Source: Anaerobacillus sp.
GTDB lineage: Bacteria > Bacillota > Bacilli > Bacillales_H > Anaerobacillaceae
Assembly (NCBI GenBank): GCA_007120055.1
Contig: SKOL01000381.1
Coordinates: 1-17,906 of the forward strand
Direction of reading: 5' to 3'
DNA length: 17,906 nucleotides
Translations under genes and position numbers: made by a program
In this document: positions 1 through 7,190 of the stretch, piece after piece
Position numbering within the stretch: position 1 is the first letter of the stretch
Layout: every line of letters starts with the position of its first letter
Notes under the pieces: generated by a model
The model's input: the letters and a program-made list of their open reading frames with translations, nothing else
The model's database searches: none
Told to the model about the DNA's origin: nothing

Positions 1-83
1 AGTCCTCCTTGGTTAACTAAGTTAGGGGTCATCTCGGTGCACGATTTGACACCCCGTATCATACCAAGAGGGCTCTTTTTTTT
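1..83 (+). terminator. Structured plus-strand terminator at the window edge
   Basis: The arm at 1-13 (AGTCCTCCTTGGT) pairs with 63-74 (ACCAAGAGGGCT) with one G-T wobble and one bulged C, and nine Ts follow at once. Inside, GGGGT at 25-29 can pair with ACCCC near 51-55, giving a branched shape rather than a simple hairpin. The T-run exists only in the plus direction, so it most likely ends a plus-strand transcript that starts left of the window. It abuts the stop of the convergent torD gene. The branched fold could also be part of a larger structured RNA or a mobile-element end; the sequence shown cannot decide this. Confidence 0.5.
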
Positions 84-746
84 TCAAGTCCCCGAAAATA
101 CTTCTAACAGGAATGCTCCTTTAAGAGATAGTTGAATTTTTTCTTCTGAAAGTAAGTTTTGTAATAAATAAGAAATACCAATTAAAATATTATTCTTTGT
201 TTTTTCACGAACCAGCTCACAATGAGTTTCTGTCCATTGTAATAAATGTTCTTTTAAAAAGTCTTGATACATTTTATAGTACTTATCACTTTCTTTATTG
301 TTCTCTAACAAATAGCAAACGAACTCTAGCTCAAGAGCTAAGTGATCATCTGGTTCAACATTTTTCTTTGAAACTTCCAAACCCGCTTTTTCATAAAACC
401 TTCTTACAGCCAATGTTTCAAATTGCATTAATGATCTTTGATCGTTACGATAAGTAGATTCATATGGAGAAGCCTCTAATCTATTAGGACCAACAAATAA
501 ACGATTAAATTCATATTCTAATTCTTCTAAATCTTCTTTAGAAACTTCATGAAATTTGTGAAGTACTTTTTCTGGATCACCATTAGAAAGAATAACCCAT
601 TCATTATTAATTAGTTTTATTAATTCTTTCCAATCACTTTCTTTCAGTTTATTTAAGTGACCTGCATAAAATTTTTGCAAAAAAGTATAGATAGCAACTT
701 TATTTAATACTACTTCCTCGTTAACGTATATTTCTTGATTAGCCAT
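84..746 (-). CDS. TorD/DmsD-family molybdoenzyme maturation chaperone
   Basis: A 220-residue cytoplasmic, all-helical chaperone. Known relatives bind the twin-arginine signal and apo-form of DMSO-reductase-family molybdoenzymes and hold them for cofactor loading. The family signature is clear in the middle third: an EPDDHLALELEF stretch (TorD/DmsD proteins carry E-x-P-D-H followed by an E-L-E-F-M-like helix), preceded by a conserved SPYESTYR segment. The length is normal for the family. The ATG at 746 is chosen because an AAAGGTTGTGA Shine-Dalgarno-like sequence lies 7 bases upstream; reading further upstream in frame would run into the preceding lipoprotein gene. It follows the lipoprotein gene by 34 bp and is probably co-transcribed with it. 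Which enzyme it serves is unknown: no molybdopterin, iron-sulfur or membrane-anchor subunit is visible. Confidence 0.85.
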   Translation of the reverse strand: MANQEIYVNEEVVLNKVAIYTFLQKFYAGHLNKLKESDWKELIKLINNEWVILSNGDPEKVLHKFHEVSKEDLEELEYEFNRLFVGPNRLEASPYESTYRNDQRSLMQFETLAVRRFYEKAGLEVSKKNVEPDDHLALELEFVCYLLENNKESDKYYKMYQDFLKEHLLQWTETHCELVREKTKNNILIGISYLLQNLLSEEKIQLSLKGAFLLEVFSGT

Positions 747-780
747 GATATATTCACAACCTTTACAAAATAATTTATTT

Positions 781-1038
781 TTAATGGCCGGAGAGACCAC
801 CACCCTCAAATAATAGTTCTCCTTCTTTAATAGCCTCCACAATCTCTTCTTGTACTTTCGCTTCTTCATCTGTTTGCAAATATTCATTCACTAATTTTGG
901 ATTTGGATCTCCAACATATTCTTCGTCTACTACACCACTGTTTACAGCTGGATTTTCTTGTTGATTTTCCCCTGTACAGCCACTTAAGATTGTTAATAAA
1001 CCAATAACACACAGCGAAACTGATAACATTCGTCGCAC
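781..1038 (-). CDS. Small secreted lipoprotein of unknown function
   Basis: An 85-residue protein with a type II signal peptide: RR near the N-terminus, a hydrophobic core, then a lipobox ending ILSGC with the lipidated Cys at residue 21. The mature part is short, acidic and polar, with a Glu-rich helix-like segment (EEAKVQEEIVEAIKEGE) and a glycine-rich tail ending in GGGLSGH. I do not recognise the family. The GTG at 1038 is preferred over the ATG at 1044, because AGGAGGT lies 7 bases before the GTG but only one base before the ATG. It sits directly upstream of the TorD-type chaperone and downstream of a Fur-like operator, so a role linked to a respiratory molybdoenzyme is possible; that is inference from position only. 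Confidence 0.7.
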   Translation of the reverse strand: MRRMLSVSLCVIGLLTILSGCTGENQQENPAVNSGVVDEEYVGDPNPKLVNEYLQTDEEAKVQEEIVEAIKEGELLFEGGGLSGH

Positions 1039-1095
1039 TAACATTACCTCCTCATATATTTGTTAATTGAATTCTAGCAAAGAACATATTGATTC

Positions 1096-1119
1096 AAGAG
1101 TGTAAATACAAACACTCTT
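1096..1119. repeat. Perfect 8-bp stem in the lipoprotein leader
   Basis: AAGAGTGT and ACACTCTT form a perfect inverted repeat with an 8-base loop, inside the long 5' leader of the lipoprotein-torD operon (about 200 nt if the promoter at 1254-1282 is right). There is no U-run after it in the minus direction, so it is not an obvious terminator. It could be an mRNA-stabilising stem or a protein site. Confidence 0.3.
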
Positions 1120-1223
1120 AGCTCTCGCTGAATGTATAAATGTACACTCATAAAAAATAACCTTGTTATACCAAGGGTTTGAATAATTTCATGAAAATAA
1201 AGAACACTTTAATAAATTTCACT

Positions 1224-1238
1224 TGATAATAATTATCT
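1224..1238. promoter_or_regulatory. Fur-family operator (7-1-7 box)
   Basis: TGATAATAATTATCT matches the 15-base Fur/PerR/Zur core of Bacillus (TGATAATNATTATCA) at every fixed base but the last. It lies just downstream of the candidate promoter at 1254-1282, where bound repressor would block transcription of the lipoprotein-torD operon. Sequence alone does not say whether Fur, PerR or Zur binds. Confidence 0.55.
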
Positions 1239-1253
1239 TCATTTTTTCGCCAT

Positions 1254-1282
1254 AATTTAAACACACTGCAGAAAATTATCAA
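1254..1282 (-). promoter_or_regulatory. Candidate sigma-A promoter of the lipoprotein-torD operon
   Basis: On the minus strand TTGATA (1277-1282) and TAAATT (1254-1259) are 17 bases apart. The -35 is close to consensus and the -10 is weak. Transcription would start near 1247, immediately before the Fur-like box. The rest of 1045-1466 is AT-rich and holds no gene I can support. Confidence 0.35.
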
Positions 1283-1466
1283 GTATATAACTTTTTTACC
1301 TTTGTCACATCAAAAAAGAACGAATGTTTCCCAAGTAAAGACAACAATATGTACCGTTAAAACTCAAAGAATTTTATTTGCTAAACATCAATGCTTATCT
1401 GCCTAATTTGATTGATCTGGGAAAACTTAAAAATTCATAATAGAAGAATATTGTTATAACATAGAT

Positions 1467-1507
1467 AAAAATCCCCACCACCAGCACTCCACTGGCAGTA
1501 GGGATTT
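1467..1507 (-). terminator. Terminator of the orphan yhbH 3' end
   Basis: On the minus strand AAATCCC pairs with GGGGATTT around an inner CCAG/CTGG stem, followed by TTTTT. The inner sequence (CTACTGC...CTGGTGGT) is recognisably the same as the terminator behind the intact yhbH at 12417-12455, so the duplication extends past the stop codon. Confidence 0.6.
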
Positions 1508-1555
1508 CCCTTCAAAATTATTAATTTTTAATTTTAAATTTTTAATTATTAACTC

Positions 1556-1700
1556 TTAAACCAACGTCTCTTCTTCTTTCCTAAAGAAACTCTTCAAGGC
1601 GCGGTAAACATCGCCTTTTTCTTTTAGAATGTAGTGACGGAAGCGTTCGTCTTTGATGTTTTTGTAGGCGTTCATGAGTGTACTGTGGCGGTTGTATTGG
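1556..1700 (-). pseudogene. yhbH: Orphan 3' end of yhbH (47 codons plus stop)
   Basis: This fragment encodes the last 47 residues of YhbH (QYNRHSTL... to ...KEEETLV) and its TAA stop. It aligns without gaps to 12466-12610 of the intact gene, with 12 differences in 145 bases. Every difference is synonymous, so the two peptides are identical. Homology ends abruptly at 1700; beyond it the sequence to nagB (1701-1778) is unrelated to yhbH. There is no start codon with a ribosome binding site, so it should not make protein. The silent-only divergence means the fragment evolved as part of a working yhbH until recently and is not an old decayed duplicate. Confidence 0.88.
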
Positions 1701-1778
1701 TATAGTTGGCCGGGATGTACACGCGTCAATAAATTATTATTATAAAGAGATACATTAAATCAATCTTAGGTGACATAA

Positions 1779-2528
1779 TTAAACATACTTTTTTTGCTTT
1801 ACATCAACTAAACTCAATGCATCTTTGTCTGCTATTACAGTTAAATTAGGATGTTTTTTAAGTACAGTAACTGGGCAGAACTTATCTTCATTGCCTAAAA
1901 TAAGTTGATACAGAGCTTCTGCTTTATCTTTGCCAGAAGCTAACAAAAGAATTTCTTTACTTCTCATTATCGTATCGATTCCCATAGTAATTGATTCTTT
2001 TGGGACTTCAGCTTCATCCGCAAAGAAACGAGAATTCGCTTCTCTTGTTGAGGCAGCTAGTTTCACAACATGGGTTCTACTTTCAAATGAAGTACCAGGT
2101 TCATTAAAACCAATATGACCATTACTGCCAACACCTAATAATTGAAGATCTATCCCACCTAACTCATCGATTAATGCCTCATATCGCTCGCACTCTTTCT
2201 CCAAATCACTTACCTCTCCATTTGGAAGATGCGTTTGACTTTTAGGAATATCAATATGGTTAAATAAATTTTCATCCATAAATTGGTGATAGCTTTGTGG
2301 GTGATCTATAGGTATTCCGATATATTCATCTAAATTTACAGTATGAAGGTGTTTCAATGATAATTTATCTTTGCTCAACTGTTTTATAAGAATATTGTAG
2401 AGTCCAACGGGTGTTCCACCAGTTGCTAGTCCTAGTACTAATTTTTGCCCTTTTATAATTTTTTCAAGCAATATATTAGCTGCTAAATTACTCATATTTT
2501 CATAATTATTAGCTTTAATTATATTCAT
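1779..2528 (-). CDS. nagB: Glucosamine-6-phosphate deaminase NagB
   Basis: A 249-residue cytoplasmic enzyme converting glucosamine-6-phosphate to fructose-6-phosphate and ammonia, the entry of amino sugars into glycolysis. Visible motifs: LATGGTPVGLY near residue 35 (phosphate binding), NLDEY near residue 66 (catalytic Asp), and the active-site loop GVGSNGHIGFNEPG near residue 132 with its His and Glu. Asn stands where the E. coli enzyme has Asp141. The length fits the short Gram-positive form. AGGAGGT precedes the ATG at good spacing. It is the last gene of the cluster, 17 bp behind nagA and surely co-transcribed with it. I see no clear terminator between its stop and the orphan yhbH fragment; the terminator at 1467-1507 may serve it. 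Confidence 0.95.
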   Translation of the reverse strand: MNIIKANNYENMSNLAANILLEKIIKGQKLVLGLATGGTPVGLYNILIKQLSKDKLSLKHLHTVNLDEYIGIPIDHPQSYHQFMDENLFNHIDIPKSQTHLPNGEVSDLEKECERYEALIDELGGIDLQLLGVGSNGHIGFNEPGTSFESRTHVVKLAASTREANSRFFADEAEVPKESITMGIDTIMRSKEILLLASGKDKAEALYQLILGNEDKFCPVTVLKKHPNLTVIADKDALSLVDVKQKKYV

Positions 2529-2545
2529 TCTAGACCTCCTCTAAC

Positions 2546-3712
2546 TTAACCATAAACTTTATTTCCAAATGTATATGTTTGCAGCACTTCATATCGATCG
2601 TTTAAAACTACAAAGTCAGCATCTTTTCCTACCCCGAGACTACCTTTACGATCAGAAACTCCTAACTGTTTAGCAGGGTTAAAAGTAGCCATTTGAATCG
2701 CTTCTTGAAATGTACAGCCACTGAAGGAAATCATGTTTCTAATTGCTTCATTCATCTTCAAAATACTACCTGCAAGTGTACCGTTCGACAGCTCTGCTCT
2801 GTTCTCTTTAACAAAAACATCCTGTCCACCTAATTGATAAATACCACCTTTTAATCCTTTAGCACGCATAGAATCCGTGATTAGTATAATCCCTTCAGGC
2901 CCCTTATTTTGATAAGCAAGTTTAACCATTGGTGGCGATATGTGAATTCCATCCACTATCATCTCTGCTTTCAACTCTTTATGTAGCAAAGCAGCTCCTA
3001 CTACACCAATATCCCGATGATGCATGCCTCTCATGCCATTAAAAAGATGTGTTGCATGGCATATACCACTTTCTATGGCTTTTAATACTTGCACATAACT
3101 AGCATCGGAATGCCCGATTGATGGAATTATTCCATTATCCCTCAAGTATTCAATAAGTTGAAATCCAGATTCTTCTGGAGCCATTGTCACAAGCTTAATG
3201 GAATTTCCCGAGGCATCTTGGAACTTCTTAAAAAGGTTCAAATCCGCTGCACAAATATGTTGAGAAGGTTGAGCACCAGCACGTTTTTTGGATATAAAAG
3301 GTCCTTCTAAGTGAACCCCCAAAATTTCAGCACCACTAGAGGATTTATTATTCATATAGTCCTTGATGTTGACTAACGCCTGTAGTTTTTCCTCATTCGA
3401 TTGTGTAATTGTTGTTGGTAAAAAAGCTGTGGTACCTTCTTTTAAGAGAGCCTTTTGCAATGTTTCAATTGATTTTACAGTTCCATCCATTACATCAGCA
3501 TTTTCGGCGCCATGAATATGCAAATCAATAAATCCAGGGACAATTGTGATTCGTGCTTTATTCTCAATAACTTCTTCCGACCCAGTACAATGGCGAGTCT
3601 TCACCTCACCTATTTCAATAATTTTCCCGTTCTCTATTTCAATAAAGGGTTCTTGAATTACACCTTTTCCAGAAAAAAGAGTAGCATTTCTAAAAACTAT
3701 TACTTTTTTCAT
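2546..3712 (-). CDS. nagA: N-acetylglucosamine-6-phosphate deacetylase NagA
   Basis: A 388-residue amidohydrolase-superfamily TIM barrel that removes acetate from N-acetylglucosamine-6-phosphate, giving the NagB substrate. The metal and substrate motifs are in order: PGFIDLHIHG near residue 60 (HxH metal pair of the Bacillus type), HLEGPFI near 135 (metal Glu), GHSDA near 200, HLFNGMRGMHHR near 220, DGIH near 255 and the catalytic Asp in TDSM near 282. Length is normal. The ATG has TGGAGA about 8 bases upstream. It lies between the NagR-like regulator (135-bp gap with no clear signal) and nagB. Any N-acetylhexosamine brought in by this cluster must reach the 6-phospho N-acetylglucosamine form for this enzyme. 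Confidence 0.95.
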   Translation of the reverse strand: MKKVIVFRNATLFSGKGVIQEPFIEIENGKIIEIGEVKTRHCTGSEEVIENKARITIVPGFIDLHIHGAENADVMDGTVKSIETLQKALLKEGTTAFLPTTITQSNEEKLQALVNIKDYMNNKSSSGAEILGVHLEGPFISKKRAGAQPSQHICAADLNLFKKFQDASGNSIKLVTMAPEESGFQLIEYLRDNGIIPSIGHSDASYVQVLKAIESGICHATHLFNGMRGMHHRDIGVVGAALLHKELKAEMIVDGIHISPPMVKLAYQNKGPEGIILITDSMRAKGLKGGIYQLGGQDVFVKENRAELSNGTLAGSILKMNEAIRNMISFSGCTFQEAIQMATFNPAKQLGVSDRKGSLGVGKDADFVVLNDRYEVLQTYTFGNKVYG

Positions 3713-3847
3713 AACTTGTTCTCCATTTCATGTTAAAAATACAATCCAAAATTTATATAGGCGATAGTTATAGATTTAACCACCGCCAGTTTTAAAAATT
3801 AATTAAAATACAACAAATAAACTTCTACTAAATTAGACTTTAAAGTG

Positions 3848-4570
3848 CTACCTTTTCATTTCTGTTATAAACTTATAACGATCCCCTCGATAAATTGATT
3901 TAACAAATTCAAACATTCTTCCGTCATCGAGATAACTCATCCTTTTTAAAAGCAGGATAGGGGAGGCTTTTTTAATTTGAAGAACTTCGCTTTCCTCTTC
4001 ATTTGCTATAGAAGGTTCTAAAGTTTGCTTTGCACCCTCTATCTTTAATTTTAGATCTTTTTCTACATACTGATAAAAGGAATTACTAATATGGTTTATA
4101 TCTAAATTCTCAAAAATTTTTTTAGGCAACGTTAAAATTTCATAGGCCATTGGAATTCCATCTGCTAAACGTAACCTACATACCCGGTAGCACTTTGTTC
4201 CTTCCTCAATACCGGTTTCTCTACTTTCTGACTTAGTTATTTCCACAACAGAAAGTCCCATTATTTCTGTACTTGGGGTTAGCCCTCGCATTTTCATATC
4301 CTCTGAAAAACCAGATAATTTAACTAAAGGAATTTCTATTTTCTCTTGATTTACAAAGGTCCCTTTGCCTTTTTCTCTAACTAAAATTCCCTCGCTCACT
4401 AAATTATTAATCGCTTGACGAATCGTCATTCTACTTACATCATATTCTTTTGATAAAGACCGTTCAGAAGGAATTGAATCCCCCTCTATAAAACGTCCTT
4501 CTTCTATTTGCTTACGTAATAATTCTTCAATTTGATAGTATATTGGTATAGGTGAATTTTTGTTAATCAT
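3848..4570 (-). CDS. nagR: GntR/HutC-family transcriptional regulator, NagR (YvoA)-like
   Basis: A 240-residue repressor with an N-terminal winged helix (PIPIYYQI..., PSERSLSKEYDVSRMTIRQAINNLVSEG, GKGTFV) and a C-terminal UTRA effector domain ending in the SIYRGDRYKF signature. It closely resembles B. subtilis NagR/YvoA, which represses nag genes and is released by glucosamine-6-phosphate or N-acetylglucosamine-6-phosphate. The ATG has GGAGG at 6 bases. A dre-like operator lies just upstream at 4626-4640, overlapping a possible -35, which suggests autoregulation of the nagR-nagA-nagB unit. The recognition helix is almost identical to that of the regulator at 11406-12146, so the two probably share operators. 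Confidence 0.9.
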   Translation of the reverse strand: MINKNSPIPIYYQIEELLRKQIEEGRFIEGDSIPSERSLSKEYDVSRMTIRQAINNLVSEGILVREKGKGTFVNQEKIEIPLVKLSGFSEDMKMRGLTPSTEIMGLSVVEITKSESRETGIEEGTKCYRVCRLRLADGIPMAYEILTLPKKIFENLDINHISNSFYQYVEKDLKLKIEGAKQTLEPSIANEEESEVLQIKKASPILLLKRMSYLDDGRMFEFVKSIYRGDRYKFITEMKR

Positions 4571-4596
4571 TGCAATCCTCCATTATTGAGTTGTTA

Positions 4597-4634
4597 CTGT
4601 CATATTTTAATAAAAAAAACATATAGTTGTCTAT
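4597..4634 (-). promoter_or_regulatory. Candidate promoter of nagR-nagA-nagB
   Basis: On the minus strand TAGACA, at the edge of the dre-like site, is followed after about 18 bases by TAAAAT, then 25-30 bases later by the nagR ribosome binding site. The -35 differs from consensus at one base and the spacing is slightly long. Its overlap with the operator fits repression by a NagR-type protein. Confidence 0.35.
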
Positions 4635-4652
4635 ACCAGTATATGTTTTTTT
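4613..4652. terminator. Bidirectional hairpin carrying a dre-like operator in its loop
   Basis: AAAAAAACATATA (4613-4625) and TATATGTTTTTTT (4640-4652) form a perfect 13-bp stem with A and T tails, so either strand gives a stem followed by a U-run. The 14-base loop is almost exactly the dre-like operator. Reading from the kinase gene this would terminate the upstream transcript just before nagR. The stem is AT-only apart from one pair, so termination may be partial. Confidence 0.55.
4626..4640. promoter_or_regulatory. dre-like operator for NagR-type regulators
   Basis: GTTGTCTATACCAGT is a partial palindrome resembling the DasR/NagR-responsive element (core TGGTCTAGACCA). It shares GTCTATACCA with the operator at 12189-12202 at the head of the same cluster. 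It lies upstream of nagR. The remaining gap to the kinase gene (4653-4848) has only a weak GTTAAGT/ACTTAAC stem near 4743-4761. Confidence 0.6.
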
Positions 4653-4848
4653 ATTTTGGCTAAGGATACCTAAACGTACCTCAAGCCTAATTTAACAGCC
4701 TCAAAGTAGAGGAATTGCAATGATATGAAAAGTTTCGAGTAAGGTTAAGTTACATACTTAACAAAACCTATAAGTCAGTATCCGATTGTGATTATTTCCT
4801 AACGTTTCTCTCTAATGAGTGAACAGGATAATAGAAGTTCTATACCTA

Positions 4849-6360
4849 TTAATGCTTTTTATTCCAGTATTTATTTAACGCTTGATAAACCTCTAGGTAA
4901 CCTTTGTATAATTGTTGATACTCCTGATGTTTTTCCTTATTGTAGCAAATCACATTATCTGTCTTTACTAGCTTTTTAACTCCGTCTTCAACTGAATTAA
5001 ACATACCAATCCCTGTCGCTGCAATAATTGCTGCACCGAGAGAGGAACCATCACGAGTTAGTAAAGGTGACACATTTAAACCTAATACATCAGCAATCAT
5101 TTGACGCCATACAGCGTTACGACTGCCACCCGCACCTAGGTGAACTTTCTGGATAGTACATCCCATCCCCCTCATTACATTTACACTTTCTAAAATATTG
5201 AAAGTAATCCCTTCAAATAAGGCATGAAGTAATAAGGATTTATTTTGATTTAAAGTTAATCCGACCCAAGCTCCTCTATCTTTTGTATCAAAATAAGGGG
5301 AACCACTTCCAACAAGGAAAGGTAAAAATAATACTCCTTCACTTCCTGGTGAATAATTTTCCATTTCCTTTGTTAGTTTTTCTAACTCGAGATAATCGGA
5401 ATTACTTAATTCCTTTTTATTGAATAAATGTTTGTAGCCCCATTCAACCCCTAAACCTCCGGTGAAGATAGACCCCATGGAATACATAGAATCGGCATTT
5501 GCACCTGGATGAAAAGTGACTTTCCCAACACCTTCTTTGTGTGGCTCTGCAATCGGTATTACCACTTGCCCTGAGGTACTCAGTGTAATAGCCAAAGTCG
5601 TGTTATCGATGGCACCAGTACCAAGTTGGCTACAGGCCATATCCGCTCCTCCGGTAACCACCGGTGTTCCTTCTTTTAAACCTGTGAGTTGAGCTACTTT
5701 TTCAGTTATAAAACCAAAGACGGCTGTCGTTTTTATAATTTCAGGAAATAAATTTCTTGGTAGTTGAAGCTCATTTATTAAACTCCAATTCCAATCATTC
5801 ACCCTTTGATTGTATAATAAACTGTTACCTGCATCTGTTGGATCTGTTCCCATTTTGTTAGTAAGTTTAAATCTAACAAAATCTTTTGGAAAGAAAAACT
5901 TTTTGGTTCTTAATAAGACATCCGGAAGTTCTTTTTTTATCCAAAGTAATTTTGAGACCGTAAACGCATCAAGTGGTTGATTCCCTGTACTATCTATAAA
6001 CTTAGAAAGGTAATTATTTTGTAAAAAAGAAGTTTGCATTACTGACCTAGTATCACTAATTAAAATACTAGGGTATAAGGGTTCTCCCTCTTCATCTACT
6101 AAAACTAAAGCACTCATATGACCCGATAATGAAATGGCTACTATTTCGTTACAGTTGATCTTCTGTAAACATTCTTTAATAGTATAGACAACTGCTTCCC
6201 ACCAATCTATTGGATTTTGTTCAACCCAAGAAGGCTTTCTATTTATGAGACGATAACCATGGGAAGCAGAAGCAATTGTATTTCCGCTCTCATTGATTAC
6301 AAGACACTTAGCTGATGTAGTTCCAATATCAATAGACATTACTAACTGATTTTGGTTCAA
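4849..6360 (-). CDS. FGGY-family carbohydrate kinase
   Basis: A 503-residue cytoplasmic sugar kinase of the FGGY/xylulokinase-gluconokinase superfamily. The N-terminal phosphate motif MSIDIGTTSAKCLVI, a substrate-region SLSGHMSALV motif, VVTGGADMACSQLGTG and the C-terminal adenosine motif LGAGGSRNAVWRQMIADVLG are all present, with full length for the family, so both actin-like domains are intact. The TTG at 6360 has GAAGGAGGGGAGA upstream and is accepted; the ATG at residue 8 would begin just before the phosphate motif and is possible. FGGY kinases act on open-chain sugars, sugar acids or polyols, so a kinase of this family feeding NagA/NagB is unusual: known N-acetylglucosamine kinases belong to other families. 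The sugar cannot be read from the sequence. It follows the SIS-domain gene by 38 bp. Confidence 0.88.
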   Translation of the reverse strand: MNQNQLVMSIDIGTTSAKCLVINESGNTIASASHGYRLINRKPSWVEQNPIDWWEAVVYTIKECLQKINCNEIVAISLSGHMSALVLVDEEGEPLYPSILISDTRSVMQTSFLQNNYLSKFIDSTGNQPLDAFTVSKLLWIKKELPDVLLRTKKFFFPKDFVRFKLTNKMGTDPTDAGNSLLYNQRVNDWNWSLINELQLPRNLFPEIIKTTAVFGFITEKVAQLTGLKEGTPVVTGGADMACSQLGTGAIDNTTLAITLSTSGQVVIPIAEPHKEGVGKVTFHPGANADSMYSMGSIFTGGLGVEWGYKHLFNKKELSNSDYLELEKLTKEMENYSPGSEGVLFLPFLVGSGSPYFDTKDRGAWVGLTLNQNKSLLLHALFEGITFNILESVNVMRGMGCTIQKVHLGAGGSRNAVWRQMIADVLGLNVSPLLTRDGSSLGAAIIAATGIGMFNSVEDGVKKLVKTDNVICYNKEKHQEYQQLYKGYLEVYQALNKYWNKKH

Positions 6361-6398
6361 GGTATCTCCCCTCCTTCTTTTTAAAATCTTTTTTCATG

Positions 6399-7130
6399 TT
6401 ATAAGTGTTTAACACGAGTTTTAAACTTATCAATATACTTTTGGTTGTATTCCATTCCACCTTCAACATTACCGCTTAAGAAGATAGGTGGTTCAATATC
6501 ACAGTTGTTCAATTCTTCAACAACCCTTGTTATCACCATATTGATAAGAAACGTACCTATTACCGTTGAACCCGGACCCATTTTTATTTCTGAACCAGGA
6601 ACTTCAACTAATGCATCACCATACGGAAGCATATTATCTATCACAATATCCGCTATATCATGCAACTTTTTTCCTGAAGGATGTCTTGATTCACGATCCT
6701 TGTAAGAGTTGGAAGTAATTGCAACTACTTTTAACCCCTTCTGTTTCGCTTCAATGGCCATTTCAATCGGTAAACAGTTAATACCGGAGTTAGAAATTAT
6801 GATAATCACTTCATCTTCATTTAATGAATAATTATTTAAAATATGTGGTGCGTAACCTTGCATTCGTTCTATTTTAGAACTTTTTACAGCGCCTTCATGT
6901 AACATAGCACTCGTTTCAAAGATAGGGTTAATTGGTACAAGTCCACCGGCACGGTAAAATACCTCTTCAACCAAAATATGCGAATGACCACAGCCAAACA
7001 AATGAAGCAAACCATCATTTTTAATCGATTCGGAAATTAATATCGCAGCTTCTTTAATTGGAGCTTTCTGTTCATCTTCCACTGCTTCAATTATGTTTTT
7101 TATCTTTTCCCCATATTGCTGTTCTAACAT
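6399..7130 (-). CDS. SIS-domain sugar isomerase-like protein (UPF0309 type)
   Basis: A 243-residue cytoplasmic protein with one sugar-isomerase (SIS) domain. Early on it has HLFGCGHSHILVEEVFYRAGG, then VIIIISNSGINCLPIEMA (the phosphosugar-binding Ser loop), and a C-terminal part with GSEIKMGPGSTVIG and NVEGGMEYN typical of UPF0309 proteins. SIS domains bind phosphosugars and carry out aldose-ketose isomerisation, or ether cleavage in MurQ. The activity of this subfamily is not something I can name with certainty. The start is set by GGAGGAAGGTGAG before the ATG. It lies between the second permease (60 bp) and the FGGY kinase (38 bp), so it probably acts on the kinase product or supplies its substrate. 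Confidence 0.85.
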   Translation of the reverse strand: MLEQQYGEKIKNIIEAVEDEQKAPIKEAAILISESIKNDGLLHLFGCGHSHILVEEVFYRAGGLVPINPIFETSAMLHEGAVKSSKIERMQGYAPHILNNYSLNEDEVIIIISNSGINCLPIEMAIEAKQKGLKVVAITSNSYKDRESRHPSGKKLHDIADIVIDNMLPYGDALVEVPGSEIKMGPGSTVIGTFLINMVITRVVEELNNCDIEPPIFLSGNVEGGMEYNQKYIDKFKTRVKHL

Positions 7131-7190
7131 AGTTAACTCACCTTCCTCCCAAAATTCATAAAAAATAAAATGTAGTTTTTTAGTTGTGTT

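Noticed and set aside
747..887. Upstream in-frame extension of torD by 47 residues
   Set aside because: It overlaps the lipoprotein gene, has no TorD homology, and the ATG at 746 has its own Shine-Dalgarno sequence.
1696..1706. ATTGGTATAGT at the junction of the orphan yhbH fragment, resembling half a dre operator
   Set aside because: Only one half matches, it lies downstream of nagB rather than before a gene, and most of it is yhbH coding sequence.
1701..1760. In-frame open stretch ([18 protein letters not shown]) joined upstream to the orphan yhbH fragment
   Set aside because: It is short, has no start with a ribosome binding site and starts after a stop; probably chance rather than a chimeric gene.
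4743..4761. GTTAAGT/ACTTAAC inverted repeat behind the FGGY kinase
   Set aside because: Seven weak pairs and no U-run in the direction of transcription; not a convincing terminator.
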